The notes beneath the pieces are model-generated. The model had not been told where the DNA came from. It saw only the letters and a list, made by a program, of their open reading frames with translations, and searched no databases. A program made the translations under genes and the position numbers. A DNA stretch of 64,000 bases from NCBI GenBank assembly GCA_029204225.1, contig CM055102.1, forward strand, positions 456,839 through 520,838, written 5' to 3'. The stretch is from Diphasiastrum complanatum. Lineage: Eukaryota; Streptophyta; Lycopodiopsida; Lycopodiales; Lycopodiaceae. Positions 1 through 11,498 of the stretch are shown here, piece after piece. Positions within the stretch are counted from its first letter, which is position 1; each line of letters starts with the position of its first letter.

Positions 1-1115
1 AATTAACTTGGTTCATGAGAAATATACACTACAAATGCAAATACTCACAAAGAGACATTCACAAGGGAAGATCCAATTCAGAAGATTAGACTTTTATTGC
101 AAACGGATTCTTAGCAAAATGAACCAACCCTCACTTATATTTATACCAAGTGGGGTGGTCTCCTTTACAAAGGTGGCCCCATGGGACAAACCCCCCCATG
201 GGCCTTAGTCTATTTTTCATTTATTTCCATGGGACAGACCCCCAATGGCCTAAACTTATCTTTTAATTTCTAAGTCGATAACTTAAAAATACTTAAATTG
301 AACTTATCACAATATCAACTGACTGGGGACTAGAACTTTGATTACGTTTAAACTATTACAACATTGGTGTTGTAATGGCCTAAGGTTTGGACATCCAATG
401 CTATGCTCCAGTCTTATCCGAGGGCGAATAGAATATTTCTGAGGGAATATTAGTATAGAATAGTCAATAATTGTCTTGTTATTATAGCACATTATTTTGA
501 AATATTATTTGATAGATATAGTCAACATACAATCCTTTGGTCTAGTGGACAACATTTTCGTATTGAATGAATCAACAAAAAGAGAACAACATTCAATTAT
601 GGGGTGATGGCAAGGTTTCATTGAGCCAATCATAGTAACTCAAAGAATATTCAAAAGTGACCTCAATTACGTCGGAACATACAAGAGATACTAGATGTTG
701 ACTATAAATCTTTCAAGATCGTTTTGTTGAATATTAAATGGTTTCAAATAGCTAGTGAAACATTGGTATTACCAACATGTAATAATTGCTAGTACTTTTA
801 AATCAATTGTTGAGCACACTAGATTCAAATCTCCAAATTATGTATGTTATTTTTATGTACACAAATAGCTCTTTACTCTGACCCATCCAATTTGAGGTGG
901 CTATTTGTCATGCAAACCAATATGACTTTAGAATTGGCCTGGAAGTAAAAATGCTAACAATGCCGAGCACAATTTTGATGTACTGAAAAATATTTTGACT
1001 AATAGATATCACAAAAATTGTTTTTCACAATTTGCTGCAATTTAACCAGAATGTCTTATTGTTGCAATTGGTTGACATTCTCAAAATTCTGGGGAGCTCC
1101 TAGTAGCTTCACAAC
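1..1115. other. Intergenic DNA, no gene recognised
   Basis: I see no convincing coding region here. The only visible structure is a short repeated motif around 172-250, where CCATGGGACA followed by a C-run occurs twice (about 179-197 and 227-243), making small palindromes around CCATGG. The right-hand inverted arm stops matching at about 1,116, so this stretch may be further internal retroelement sequence missing from that arm, or unrelated flank. Confidence 0.4.
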
Positions 1116-1570
1116 ATGCATGGTTGAGTGCTTCCCACGTGTCTCTTTATTTTGTCACTTGTATCTACCATTGATGGTTTCATCTTTGATTGCTTGGCAG
1201 ATTCCAACTTCTGGGAGGTCTGTATCCTCATTTGCTTCTGGGTGTTTTCGTGGTTCTTCTCTCAGTTGAAGTTTCAGTCTTAAGGAAAACCTTCGTTTTG
1301 CAGGTTGCACAAACTTTGGTTATCAGTCTCAAGGGATAAATTCATAAAAAATTGGTGGTAGGAACAGTTTTGGATGGACGGTTTGATAACGGTAAGAAAA
1401 CACGATGAGAGATTAATGAAAGGATGAAGGAACTGATAGTTCTACAGTTGCAGCCTGGACCCTTGTAATGTCGAGCTTTGACCACCACTTGCTGGGTGAA
1501 GAGCTTGCTTTATTTGCAGGTTCACGGTTTTCTTCATCTTTCATTTTCTGTAGCTCTTTCTTTTGATCCG

Positions 1571-2311
1571 TTACTTTTGGATCTCTTTGGGCTTCATACG
1601 AGGGGATTCAACTATCATTGCTCCAGAGAGTTTCTTTTGATCAAGATTGATCTGACTCATCTGTTGCTTAGGTTTTGTCCTTTCCTCCTCAGCTTCATGG
1701 ATCTTTCTCTTTATTTCTTCTAGTTGCTTCGCCTGCTTTTGTAGATCTTTTCCAGTTGAACAACCAATGTAGGTGGTAGTTGGTCTCCGCAAGACACTTG
1801 CAATGATCTATCAACTGCTTCGGTAAGACTATAAAAAATTGGAGATTTTTCAGAAGAACAGTAAATTGATGATAAACAAACAGGTGGAAGGAAGGGTGGT
1901 GGTGACAACGGTAGATGGTGTGGATGATCGACATGAGGAATGGGCGCAGAAGTATGGCAAGAGCTTGGTTGAAGAAGGAGACTGATTTTCCAATGCTTGT
2001 GTTTCGCTTTTCTGAAGGATCTTTGTCCTGACTTGGGTACTTCTTCCGATTGAATCTCTTCGGATTACCCATCTGTCGTCTTTAGCCTTGTCTTTTTCAT
2101 ATTTGACTTGTGACCTTGGCTGTCGATCTTGCTGATGTTGTTGTTGGCAGCATAACTGCTCTAGTGGATCCAAGCAGATCCACTCTCTCCCCAACCCCCC
2201 CCCCCAAAAAAAAAAAAAAAAAATCTGTTGGTGGGGATGTTGTTGTTGGTAACTGTTCATGCTCAGAATTGGATCGGCGTGTGGAACACGTAGTTGAAAC
2301 TCGTTGAACAT
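1571..2311 (-). pseudogene. Degenerate gag-like coding block, coiled-coil rich
   Basis: Three overlapping minus-strand frames carry one conceptual protein broken by frameshifts. The 5' part (2,311 down to 1,850) is rich in Gln and His (QQQHPHQQ, QQQHQQDRQ). The 3' part (1,792 down to 1,571) is strongly charged with a heptad-like helix (KQLEEIKRKIHEAEEE), as in some gag C-termini. A homopolymer run of C then A at about 2,197-2,222 lies inside the reading frame; its length differs in the copy at 61,217-61,793 and changes the frame there. Both copies are broken, so this is probably not expressed protein. The assignment to gag rests on its place just 3' of a recognisable gag in the same element. 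Confidence 0.4.
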
Positions 2312-3051
2312 GCGACTGGACTAAAAATTGAACAAATTTTAACTAAATTTGTTTCGATCTTACTGTAGTTGTCTCGGAGATGAATATTGCAATTAGATGC
2401 AGGAATCAATTCGGACGTGACATGGACTGTGCAGATTTGGTGGATGCACAAAATACGAAACTTTGTATAAGGTGACTGAAAAATTGATAGACGAATGACA
2501 AGTTATTCTTGAGGTACGCTACATGATGTCTCCTGTGCAATGGCTATCTTTGATGAACTAAAAACAAATCTAGAAAAAATATGCATTTAGAAGAAATTAT
2601 CAAATTAAACAATGACAAAAAATAAACAAGGGAAATACCAATGTTACAGAGAGTGAAGGCTGTAGAGCACTTGTGGAACAAAACTTGCATTCATCAACAT
2701 TGATAATGTACCTTGATAATTGCAATATTTCAGTTGTTGTGTAGAGTAATGTGATTTACTCTGACATGCCCTTGTCAAAACAAGACAGGGTAGGTTATAC
2801 TAAATCTACCATCATTGATAGCAGATGTTATAAAATATAGCTTACTATGCAAGTATGGATGAGGTTATTATGTCTAGAGGGCCTCTCTGAACAAGAGATT
2901 CAGAACCGAATCTCTATCTGGATTTTCGAATCCTAGATTCAAGGAATCATTTCATATTGTTTTTTTTTCATTATGGAGCTGGTGTATTGTGTGGTATTGT
3001 AGAAGTTTGCTAGAAACTTATCGAGTGAGCAGCAGGTTGAGCGGGAGGGTG

Positions 3052-4090
3052 CTATAGTGCTCGTGTTGTTGTCGTTAAGATCCTATCGGGATTCATAACT
3101 GACGTGACGAGCAGATAGGATCTTAGTTGGTTGTTTTGGACAGTCTTTGAAACTGTGTTTTCTGATAAAATCAGGACACTCGGCATGGTACTGGGTCTTA
3201 ACTGGACAATCAACCATGATGTGGCCAGTTTCACCACAGATGAAACATCTAGTGTGCAATGGCCCTTGTATAATAGCATAGCCATCTTGTATGGCTAATG
3301 GTTCTGGACTTTTTGGTGGGTATTCGGGATAAGTCAAGGAATGTCGAGAATGTGATGGTTGTGCTTCATATTGTTGGACTGTATGTGCTTGGATAGGCAG
3401 ATATGAAGGACAAGCATCAACAAGATGCGTAGCCCGATAGTGTGGGCACCATATTGTTTTTCGTCTATAAGGTACCTGTGTAGGGTTTGACTGACCAGAC
3501 ATACTGCTTTGGATAGACTTCGGGGTAGCTTGAAACTCATTGGTGAGTTTCTCCATCTGTAGTTGATGTTGCTTATTAAACAACTCCAACTAGGATTTCC
3601 AAAGCTGATCTCGGGTGTCCTCGATTGGCTTCAACTCATAGAGAGGAGCACGTGGTGCTCATATTTCCCTTGATTCGTCAACATTTGATCCTTCATCTTC
3701 CTCCTTGATGGCATCAGACATAGCTAACTCTAGGCTCGTATAATCATCATTGAATTTAAGCTCGCATCTAATCCATCTTGGAAGGCCGTCTAAAATCCAG
3801 ATGATAAGCATCTGTTCATAGGGCTGTTCTTGGACTTGACTTTTGAGACGTTTGGAATGCTCAATATAGTCTCGTACACGTTCGTCCTTTTCCATTTTGA
3901 TGTTACTCAATTTGACAAAAGGGCTCTCGATCAAGTGAAAGGGCTTAAAACGCTTGATACAAGATTCTTTCAAAATTGACCAGTCTGTCTTTTCGTCACG
4001 ATCAAGGTTGAAAAACCAATCACGTGCTTTAGCGATCATGGTCATCGAAAACAGCTGGACCATAGCATCAGGAGATGTTTCACCATACAC
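3052..4090 (-). pseudogene. Ty3/gypsy gag (capsid and zinc knuckle), broken
   Basis: Two minus-strand frames make up a Ty3/gypsy gag. The first (4,090-3,659, 143 codons) matches the plant Retrotrans_gag pattern: an AKARDWFFNL core, then a KRFKPFH segment and a DYIEHSKRLKSQV helix. The second (3,589-3,083) ends in a perfect CX2CX4HX4C zinc knuckle (CFICGETGHIMVDC), the nucleic-acid-binding part of nucleocapsid. In-frame breaks separate the two, so it is a pseudogene. The same gag type occurs on the plus strand at 55,490-56,060. The inverted right arm at 59.8-64.0 kb lacks this block altogether. No protease or polymerase follows. Confidence 0.8.
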
Positions 4091-4099
4091 ATCACATGC

Positions 4100-5468
4100 A
4101 TTCTCAAAGATTTACAACCTACGGTTTACGGTCTACGGTCTGGTGTGAGTGCTATGGATCATTGCGGGTGACAAGTGAAGGGTGGAGGCATTGTGATTGT
4201 GGTGTCTATGGTAGTATGCGGTGTTTACGGGTGCGGAGATTGAGTGTGGTGTTAGCGATCGATTGTAGTGTGCTGCAATCTGTGGCGTTGATTGTGGTGG
4301 AGATGGGTGAGTGCGATAGATGCGGTGGAATGCGATTCAAAGGTTGATGGTTTAGTGCGGATTATTGCGGTTAGTTGCGGTCTGTTGGGATTGGAATGGC
4401 TGATGGAGGTGTAAGGTGGTTGAGAAGGAGTGCAATATGAATGTTCAAGGGTGGATGTGGCTTGAGTAGGAGATGGTTTGCGGTGGAAGGGTCTGAGTGT
4501 AGTCGTAAGGTGGTGAGGGGGTGGTCAGTTGCGGTGGAATGCGATGTCCGTTCCAGGGTGAGTGGCGGTGTTTACGGTGTCCGTGTGTTGCGGTGAAGGT
4601 GGCCGAGGGTAGTCGTAGGGCAAATGAGTGTGGTTGGATGCGGCTACGACGGACGAATGCGGTTGTGTGGGACGGAAACGATTGCAATGGTGGATGGGGA
4701 TGGTTGCGAAGATGTTGTGGGGGTGCTTGAATGTCGATGGTATGTGGTTGACTTCGAGATGATTGTTCCAGGTCGAATTGTGGTGGATTGCAACCTAATG
4801 CAGTGTGTTGATGTGGCAATGGAAGGCGGTCTGCTGGATTGCAATCAGTTTTGGTTAGTTACGGGCTGGTGTATTGTGGTCACTTGGGATCTATTGCAGT
4901 GATGGTGGTTAGTTAGGATCTACGGGTCAAGGTAATCAGTATAGATTGATGTGTGCGTGTGTTGGATATGCTCAAGTTGTAGGGGAATGAGGCTGCTACA
5001 GCTGAAGAGTAGATTGCTTGTGGTTTCCATGGGTCGAGAACGGAGATGAGTGGATTGGGGAGTGTTGTGGTGATTTGCGATTTTTACGATAGCTGTGGTC
5101 CTGTTGTTGACGATGGTTGCGGCTCACGGCGATCACTACGGTGTAACGTAGTTGTGTGCGATGGCTATGGCTCAAGGTAATCGCTACAGATGTGAGTCGG
5201 TTCGATGCGGTTGTAATGCATGTAGTGCGGTTGGAAAGCAACGGGACTGCGGTTGAGGGCGAATAGGATGGTGGACAAAAATGGCAAGTGAGTACGGTGT
5301 CTGTTCGGTGGCTACGGTGCAAAGAGTGAAGCAATGGGAGTTTTGTTGAATATATTTCCCACGGCTCAATGCAGTTCTCACGGTGCAGAGCGGTCACTAC
5401 GGTGCAATGTGATTGTTACGACTAGAAGGTGGTTGCAATGACTGTAGTGTGTTTGATTATGGTCTCAA
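4100..5468. repeat. Strand-asymmetric GCGGT-rich degenerate repeat DNA
   Basis: This stretch is built from loosely repeated words such as TGCGGTGG, TTGCGGT, GGTGTTTACGG and CACGGTG. The plus strand is G/T-rich and the minus strand C/A-rich along its full length. No stable unit length is visible. The part from about 4,196 to 5,040 is present in inverted orientation at 59,790-60,630 with high similarity. Long open frames occur here only because the composition avoids stops; I do not consider them genes. Its position between the tandem array and gag fits a leader or LTR of the host element. Confidence 0.6.
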
Positions 5469-6400
5469 TGGTTCAAGGGTCGGTTGAGATCTAAGATCAT
5501 CCGTCGGTTGAGAATTTACGCGAGGGCGTCGGTCGAGATCTGATGCGAGGTCATCGGTTGAGATCTGACACGAGGGTGTCGATCGAGTTCTGACGCGAGG
5601 ATGTCGGTTGAGATATGATGTGAAGCGTCGGTCGAGATCTGACGCGAGGTCATCGGTTGAGATTGTAAGCGGATCCCGTCGGTTGAGATTTTACTGAGGC
5701 CGTCGATTGAGATCTAACTGAGTGCGTCGGTCGAGATTCAGACAACTCGTCGGTCGAGATCTGAACGATTGGCTTCAGTTGAGATTTGATTGAGGGCGTC
5801 GGTCGAGATCTGACTGATAGCGTCGATCGAGATCTAACTGATGGCGTCGGTCAAGATCTAACTGATGGCGTCGGTCGAGATCTAACTGATGGCATCGGTC
5901 GAGATCTGATTGATAGCGTCAGTCGAGATCTGACTGATGGACATCGGTTGAGATCTGACTGATGGCGTCGGTCGAAATCTGACACAAGAGGCGTCGGTCG
6001 AGATCTTATTGAGGGCCATCGGTTGAGATTTCACAGGGCACCGTTGGTTGAGATTTGATTGAGGGTCATCGGTCGAGATTTCACAGGGCACCGTCGGTGA
6101 GATTTGATTGAGGGCCGTGGGTCGAGATTTTAGAAAAAGGCTTCGGTTGAGATCTGACGCATGGCCGTGGGTCGAGATTGGAATGAGACCGTTGGTTGAG
6201 ATCTGATGGAGTACCGTCGGTTGAGATCTGAGTGGAAACCGTCGGTCGAGATTTCAATAGACTACCGTCGGTCGAGATGTAATGGATGACCATCGGTTGA
6301 GATCTGAGAGAGTGTGTGTCGGTTGAGATTCAATAGAATGCATCGGTTGAGATTGGACACGAGCTCTTTGGTTGAGATTTCAACACAGGGGGGGATCGTG
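5469..6400 (-). repeat. Tandem array of ~30-bp units (left copy)
   Basis: About thirty imperfect units of 27-36 bp share the core GGTCGAGATCTGA followed by a variable spacer such as CTGATGGCGTC. Variation is mainly T/C at one core position (GGTTGAGAT against GGTCGAGAT) and in spacer length. Minus-strand frames read as peptides with recurring QISTD and LNQR; these are by-products of a stop-poor unit. An inverted copy of nearly the same length lies at 63,068-64,000, aligned end to end with it, so the array existed before the two arms separated. Confidence 0.9.
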
Positions 6401-7019
6401 ACGGAGCGTGGACAAGGTTGCGGGTTTCTGATGTAGAAGGTGTTAGAGTTCAATGGGCAACAATGCCAAATGTTTACAGATCCAAAGGTCCAAAGGATCT
6501 GTTTACTATGGTTTTTTTACTTCTTGCTTACAACTTTTACGGCTTGGTATTTTGCCTGTTACCAGGCTTCAGGGCATCCGTTATGTGTGCTCTTGATATT
6601 ACGATGCCAAACCAGACAAAAGGGATAGATTGTCATTGTAGTATATTTTTTGTCTTGCCTGTCAGAGGACTACTCAGGGACGAACTCTCTTGAACGCACT
6701 TACATTCTAACAGAGATGCAAGCCAAGAACGCTCATTCACAGATCAGAGTGCAGCCCAAATGAACGTTCAATAGATTCTACAACCACCTACTCTTAAAAC
6801 GAAGTGAATGAGAGCCTAAACATTACTAAACTGAGCTACACTTGCATAAATTGACAAAACAAGAAACAAGAACTAATCTACAGAATGTTAGAAGTCCAAG
6901 AATCAAGAAACCAACCAGCCTTTTGATTCTTGGACATCCCAAAAACATCAAGAACTGGATTGTAAAGAGATATGCAAGAACTACACCAGAGATCCAGCCT
7001 ATTTAGTTTACCTGATGCT

Positions 7020-7560
7020 GGTTCCTACATTAATCCACAAACAAGAAAAGAAGCTAATCCGCTCTACGAAAGTAGCAAATCTAATCCACTCTACAATCCA
7101 CAACCACACACAAAAGGAGGGGAGGGCAAGATCATAAATGCATCACTCAAGAAACAAGAATGATCAAGGAGCTCAATGGATGCACCAAACTCGTGAAGGC
7201 TCTTCTCATTTCAGCATGGAGTTGATACAATTCACAAAAAGCTCCTCTTCACAAAGAGAGAGCTCCTTAGGTATAAGCAAGAGAGCTCCTTAGGTATAAG
7301 CAAGAGAGCTCCTTAGGTGGCATCCTTAATTTTTACATTTCACAATTTACAAGTGGAATAATGCTCTCCACTAGAGGTCATCATCAAAAGGTGGCTCACT
7401 CTACTTTCTTTAAGAGGGGTCTACTTGCATTTATTACATTTGCCTAGAAATACTGGTTCCTACATAGTCATCCCATCTTTCGGGATTCACCATGAGGCTT
7501 ACACAATTCTTACTTGTCATTACTAACTAGTATTCTTTGGCTCTCATATGCGGCTCTCAG
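7020..7560. repeat. Diverged direct repeat, copy 1
   Basis: This block shares an ordered series of short matches with 9,990-10,470: ACCTGATGCT / ACCTGATACT, AACTCGTGAAGGCTC / AACTCGTGTAGGCTC, TCATCCCATCTTTCG / TTATCCATCTTTCG and GCGGCTCTCA / TCGGCTCTCA. The copies lie about 2.95 kb apart in the same orientation and are strongly diverged. They could be old LTRs or older copies of the same element. No coding sequence is seen. Confidence 0.4.
7254..7318. repeat. Three tandem copies of a ~24-bp unit
   Basis: The unit GAGAGCTCCTTAGGTATAAG followed by CAA is repeated, giving three copies of the core GAGAGCTCCTTAGG within about 65 bp. It lies inside the diverged direct repeat copy 1. It has no evident function. 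Confidence 0.8.
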
Positions 7561-7866
7561 TCTTCTTTAGTCTCATCTTTTCAGAGACCTCCTCGGTCTA
7601 AGGTGAGAGGTGCTCTTGAGTTGCTCTGTCCGAGTATCTTGGAGATTCGTCAGAATCAGCCAACAATGATAGGATCTCACATGTGTGGAGCCTGTTTCCA
7701 CGTGTGAAAGGATGTACATAAAGTACTTGTAAATAGTAGATTAATCTTGGTTCAATCTACACAAGTGTGAACATGATTTGTGACTAGAATCTAAACAAAA
7801 ATCACTTGTACCAATTTTCATGTAATTAGCTTAGATTTCCATGTGAATGAGTAAATGCCATGAAAT

Positions 7867-8265
7867 TACTGTACTTTAGGACAATAAATGGATCTACAAA
7901 AGATCCACAAAACTGATTGGATGCTTGCTTAACAATCTATCAAAAAACTAGTCATCAAAAAGTTGATCTAGATTGGTAGTTTGACAAAGAACAAGCATTA
8001 ACAATCAAAACCATTGATGAACATTGAAATCCAAGCCCACACATGTGTACTATAGGGTGTAGTACTGCCTTCAAGCTGAGAAACAAGTAGAAATTGATTT
8101 GATTTCATTTGGATCACAAAAACTCCATGTACATAGTGAGATTGCCAATGAGCTCCAAAAATATTCTATCTTCTCACTACGGGAGCTTGGCATACATAGC
8201 AAATTTGACTTCCTTCTTGAAGTTAGGTGGATTTTCAGCATGTAATAAGGAGGCTAACTCACTCA
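7867..8265 (-). mobile_element. Truncated copia LTR
   Basis: This matches about the first 400 bp (plus-strand order) of the LTRs at 36,944-37,642 and 40,814-41,514, starting at CTGTACTTTAGGAC and running through GATGCTTGCTTAAC and AAATTTGACTTCCTTC to TAACTCACTC. The remaining ~300 bp of the LTR is replaced by the AGTACCAAA array that starts at about 8,266. It is more diverged from both intact LTRs than they are from each other. No internal element sequence is attached. Confidence 0.8.
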
Positions 8266-8745
8266 GCTAAAGTATCAAATTAAGCACCAAAAGCAGCTAA
8301 TCACTACCACAATACCAGAAGCACCAAAAGCAGTAAAGTACTACTTAAGTACCAAAAGCAGCTAAAGTATCAAATTAAGTACTAAAAACAACTAAAGTAC
8401 CAAATTAAATAAGTACCAAAATCAGTTAAGGTACCAAATTAAGTACCAAAAACAACTAAAGTACCAAGTTAAGTAAGTACCAAAATCAACTTAAGTACCA
8501 AAACAAGAGTCAAATACCATTAAAGTACCAAAAGCAGCTAATTACCACCATAATACCAGAAGTACCAAATTAAGTACCAAAGCAGCAAATTACTACCATA
8601 ATATCAAAAGTACCAAATTAAGTACCAAAAATAATTAAAGTACTACTTAAGTACCAAAATCAACTAAAGTACCACATTAAGTACCAAAAGCAGCAAAGTA
8701 CCAAGTTAAGTACCAAAATCAGCTAAAGTATCAAATTAAGAACCT
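8266..8745. repeat. AAGTACCAAA-type tandem array
   Basis: The stretch is almost entirely made of the words AGTACCAAAA, CAGCTAAAGTACC and AAATTAAGTACC in imperfect tandem with a basic step of about 15-23 bp. It begins at the break in a copia LTR and ends near 8,745. It has no coding potential. Confidence 0.85.
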
Positions 8746-9989
8746 ATCAGACACAATTTTTAAGGTTGTTCATCGGATGGAATGTTTGACTCGAAAACGT
8801 GAGAAGCTCAAAAACTCAAAAAAATTTGAGAAATTTGATTTTTGACTGTCGGTTTCAAAAAACAGCGGTGGGTATTTTGAAAGGTTGGTGTGAGATCGCA
8901 CAGATTTGAATGATCATAAGAGAAGTTCTAAAGCAATTTCAATCTGACAGAAAATGTAGAATGCATGCTTGTGGGGATTATGAATGCAGGACAACAAGCA
9001 ACGCATACAGATTAGTTTCAAGATACTTAAGATAGCAGTGTGGCGGTTGTTCCCTTGAACGTTTTTTGGTGAAATGTGGTGATGTAACTCTGATTTTAGA
9101 GAACAGATTGCTTGGAAAAAAAAATGAATGCAAGCAAGCAAGGGAATCAAAATAAAAAGAATTGGAAGATCGACTGATAGAACGAGTTCTATGGATCAAA
9201 ATGCAAGATTATTGCCAGCTTCAACTGGTGCCAATGTTAGCAAGATTCCATCTCAAAGTTTTATTGATTCTCCAACTATGTGTCCTCTGATTCTCTGTAT
9301 CAACAATTCTACTTGGCAGTTAGCACCAACGCTTGTAGATTTTGTTTACATAGAACTTGCTCCTCAACGGGCCAATACTAGCGCTGAATCTACTGCTCAA
9401 TGTTAGCACTTATTCTCTGTCTAACAGAGTTTCAGCGTGGCTAGGATTAGTGTGACTGCAAATCTATTTGGCAAGGGGCTCAGTCACATAATCTGTTTGT
9501 AGTATAATGATGGTAGTGTGTCCTGCTTGTCAGTAAGGCACATCTACGACCTGATTTCGGTCCTTTATTGACAATGGTAGCTCATCTTGGATAGTGATCT
9601 ATCAGGACTCGATTCCTACGTTCTACAGACTGCTTCAGTTCTTTCGTTATTCTTATAGATTGCAGATTATTATTAGTCTATTCTACTAAAAAATTAGAGA
9701 ATTAAACTAAATATACTCCTACCGAAATCACAGAACATCAACACCTCTAAACTGAAATCACAGAATCTACAAAGTGCTTATAACTACCAGGGAATCAGCA
9801 ACCGAGAAATATCGAAACTCAGTGGAATGGTGGATCAATCTCCAAGTCCTACACATCTACCTGATGTTGAAGCAAATGGGAATCCTACAAAGTGCTTATT
9901 ACAACTATCACTCAACAGTTGTAAGAAGAAATCCTTGGGGAGTCGATAACTAAGAAGCATCTGAACTGAGTGGAATGATGGATCAGCCT
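8746..9989. other. Intergenic DNA, no gene recognised
   Basis: A plus-strand frame of 92 codons at 9,128-9,406 shows no domain that I know and no splice context that would extend it. Two copies of a ~60-bp segment (TGGAATGGTGGATCA at about 9,820 and TGGAATGATGGATCA at about 9,970) sit about 150 bp apart. I see nothing else. Confidence 0.4.
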
Positions 9990-10490
9990 CCGAGCCCTAC
10001 ACATCTACCTGATACTAATCCCAAACCAATCCTTTAAAAGAGAAATCAACAACAAACACATTCATACATCAGTACCCAAACTATAAGCATGAAGATGGAG
10101 CATGGAAGGAAATGCAAGTAGTAGAATTTCCAATTATCAATGCAACAACATTTCAGTACAATACACATGCTATGGAACTCGTGTAGGCTCCTATTTGTGC
10201 CTGCAAGAGGTGAACCACAATCTCTTTTTGAGTTCTACCTCTTGACTTACAAGTGAACCCCATTCTATAATCTTTTGGGTTCCACCTCTTACATGATAAT
10301 AGGAGGCCTCTTTATTAAAAAACATAACTTAAGTTGAGAGAGTCCAAATTACTAGCTTCTGCATGGTTATCCATCTTTCGAGACTTACAATGGGGCTCAC
10401 AGTATATGCACTTAGCGTAACACTAGTAATTCTCGTGCTCTCAGACTCGGCTCTCAACTTCATCTCTGCTAGAAATGCTTTTTGGGTGAT
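9990..10490. repeat. Diverged direct repeat, copy 2
   Basis: This is the counterpart of 7,020-7,560. The matching blocks occur in the same order but the DNA has diverged and contains indels. It holds no reading frame of note. Confidence 0.4.
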
Positions 10491-11498
10491 GAGACACTAC
10501 ATCAACACATCAGGAGCATGGCATCAGCTAACATAAGGGAGTGATTTTCTCACTACCTTCTAGGGATTCTTTGACAACTTTCAGGTCTGGTGTCAGTATT
10601 TCATCAGCTCTCTGAGTTTGTGCTCCACTTCATATTATTATCAATAATTCTTTCGGTACTTTAGACAGAAGAGTTTCCAATTCGATGAAAATTACCAGAG
10701 GTTTACTATCTTCGATTTTGACTTTTCCTTTCTCTAATGATGTGTATTTACGATCTCACTGTAGGAAGCATAGTACTCCAAAAGATCCTGCTTGATCCGG
10801 GTTTCAAAGTCGATGATTAATTGCCCCAAGAATCATGGTCCCTTGATTCAATGCCTCACGTCTAATCCAACCTATGACATTCTGTTGTCTCTTCAAGAAA
10901 TTCACATCTGATGCTAAAGTAGACATGTTCTCATTCATAATATTCATGTAACTCTTCAACATGGCTTTCACCAAAAGCTAGAGCTTGTGCTCTCATATGC
11001 CCATTCTATAGATATGTTTCTAGCTCTAGCATGCTATTCTGGTTGATCGGCTACATGTTGAATCTGAGTTCTCAAGGTAATAAAAAGTGGGATCAGCACT
11101 TATGTGATGCTAACCACTTTTTCATGTTGACTATCTACAACCAATTGGCAATAATGCAATCTCTCAAGGGCAAAAGGTTTCTTAGTAGCTAACTACATTT
11201 CAAACAACACTTGGTTTGTTATCTAGCTAGTGTCGTCTAATAAATATTCAGCAAAGGTCAACGATGTTTAGTGGATTTTGTACCAGAATGATATGGTGTA
11301 AGTTCACAATCAATGGTTTATAGATAGCACAGGTCAAATTTGTGTACTTTTTCACATGTGTGAGGACTCTCAAATCAATTTGGTTGATCTTATAAGGTGG
11401 GTGTGATTGCACATAAATCTACAAAGTTGATTGATTCCCACAATCAATTCTAAGGCAAGAGCACACAAAACATGCATGAATCATTCAACACATATCAC
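10491..11498. other. Intergenic DNA, no gene recognised
   Basis: No convincing frame, repeat or RNA gene was seen. The sequence resembles old non-coding transposon DNA. Confidence 0.35.

Larger units (their letters stand above)
1116..7070 (-). mobile_element. Left arm of Ty3-type composite retroelement
   Basis: This whole block except about 2,893-4,196 and 5,040-5,468 has a close inverted counterpart at 59,790-64,000. Read on the minus strand it runs: 7,070 to 6,420 (unique sequence), 6,400 to 5,469 (tandem array), 5,468 to 4,100 (compositionally biased leader-like DNA), 4,090 to 3,052 (gag), then 2,893 to 1,116 (a second gag-like block). The order suggests a long terminal repeat containing the array, followed by leader and gag of an LTR retrotransposon. 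No reverse transcriptase or integrase is present. The LTR boundaries are not settled: I see no clean TG...CA ends or primer-binding site, so calling the array region an LTR is inference from its position in both arms. Confidence 0.65.

Noticed and set aside
4445-5397. Several long frames on both strands
   Set aside because: They arise from the biased TGCGGT-like composition, which avoids stop codons in many frames.
5882-6453. Open frames with recurring QISTD / LNQR peptides, and the same at 63,018-63,920
   Set aside because: They are translations of the stop-poor ~30-bp DNA array. Several frames are open at once and there is no start context or non-repeat domain.
6418-6693. 91-codon frame conserved in both arms (62,778-63,053)
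   Set aside because: Similarity between arms is equal at the DNA level inside and outside the frame, it lies antisense to the element's gag, and no domain is seen.
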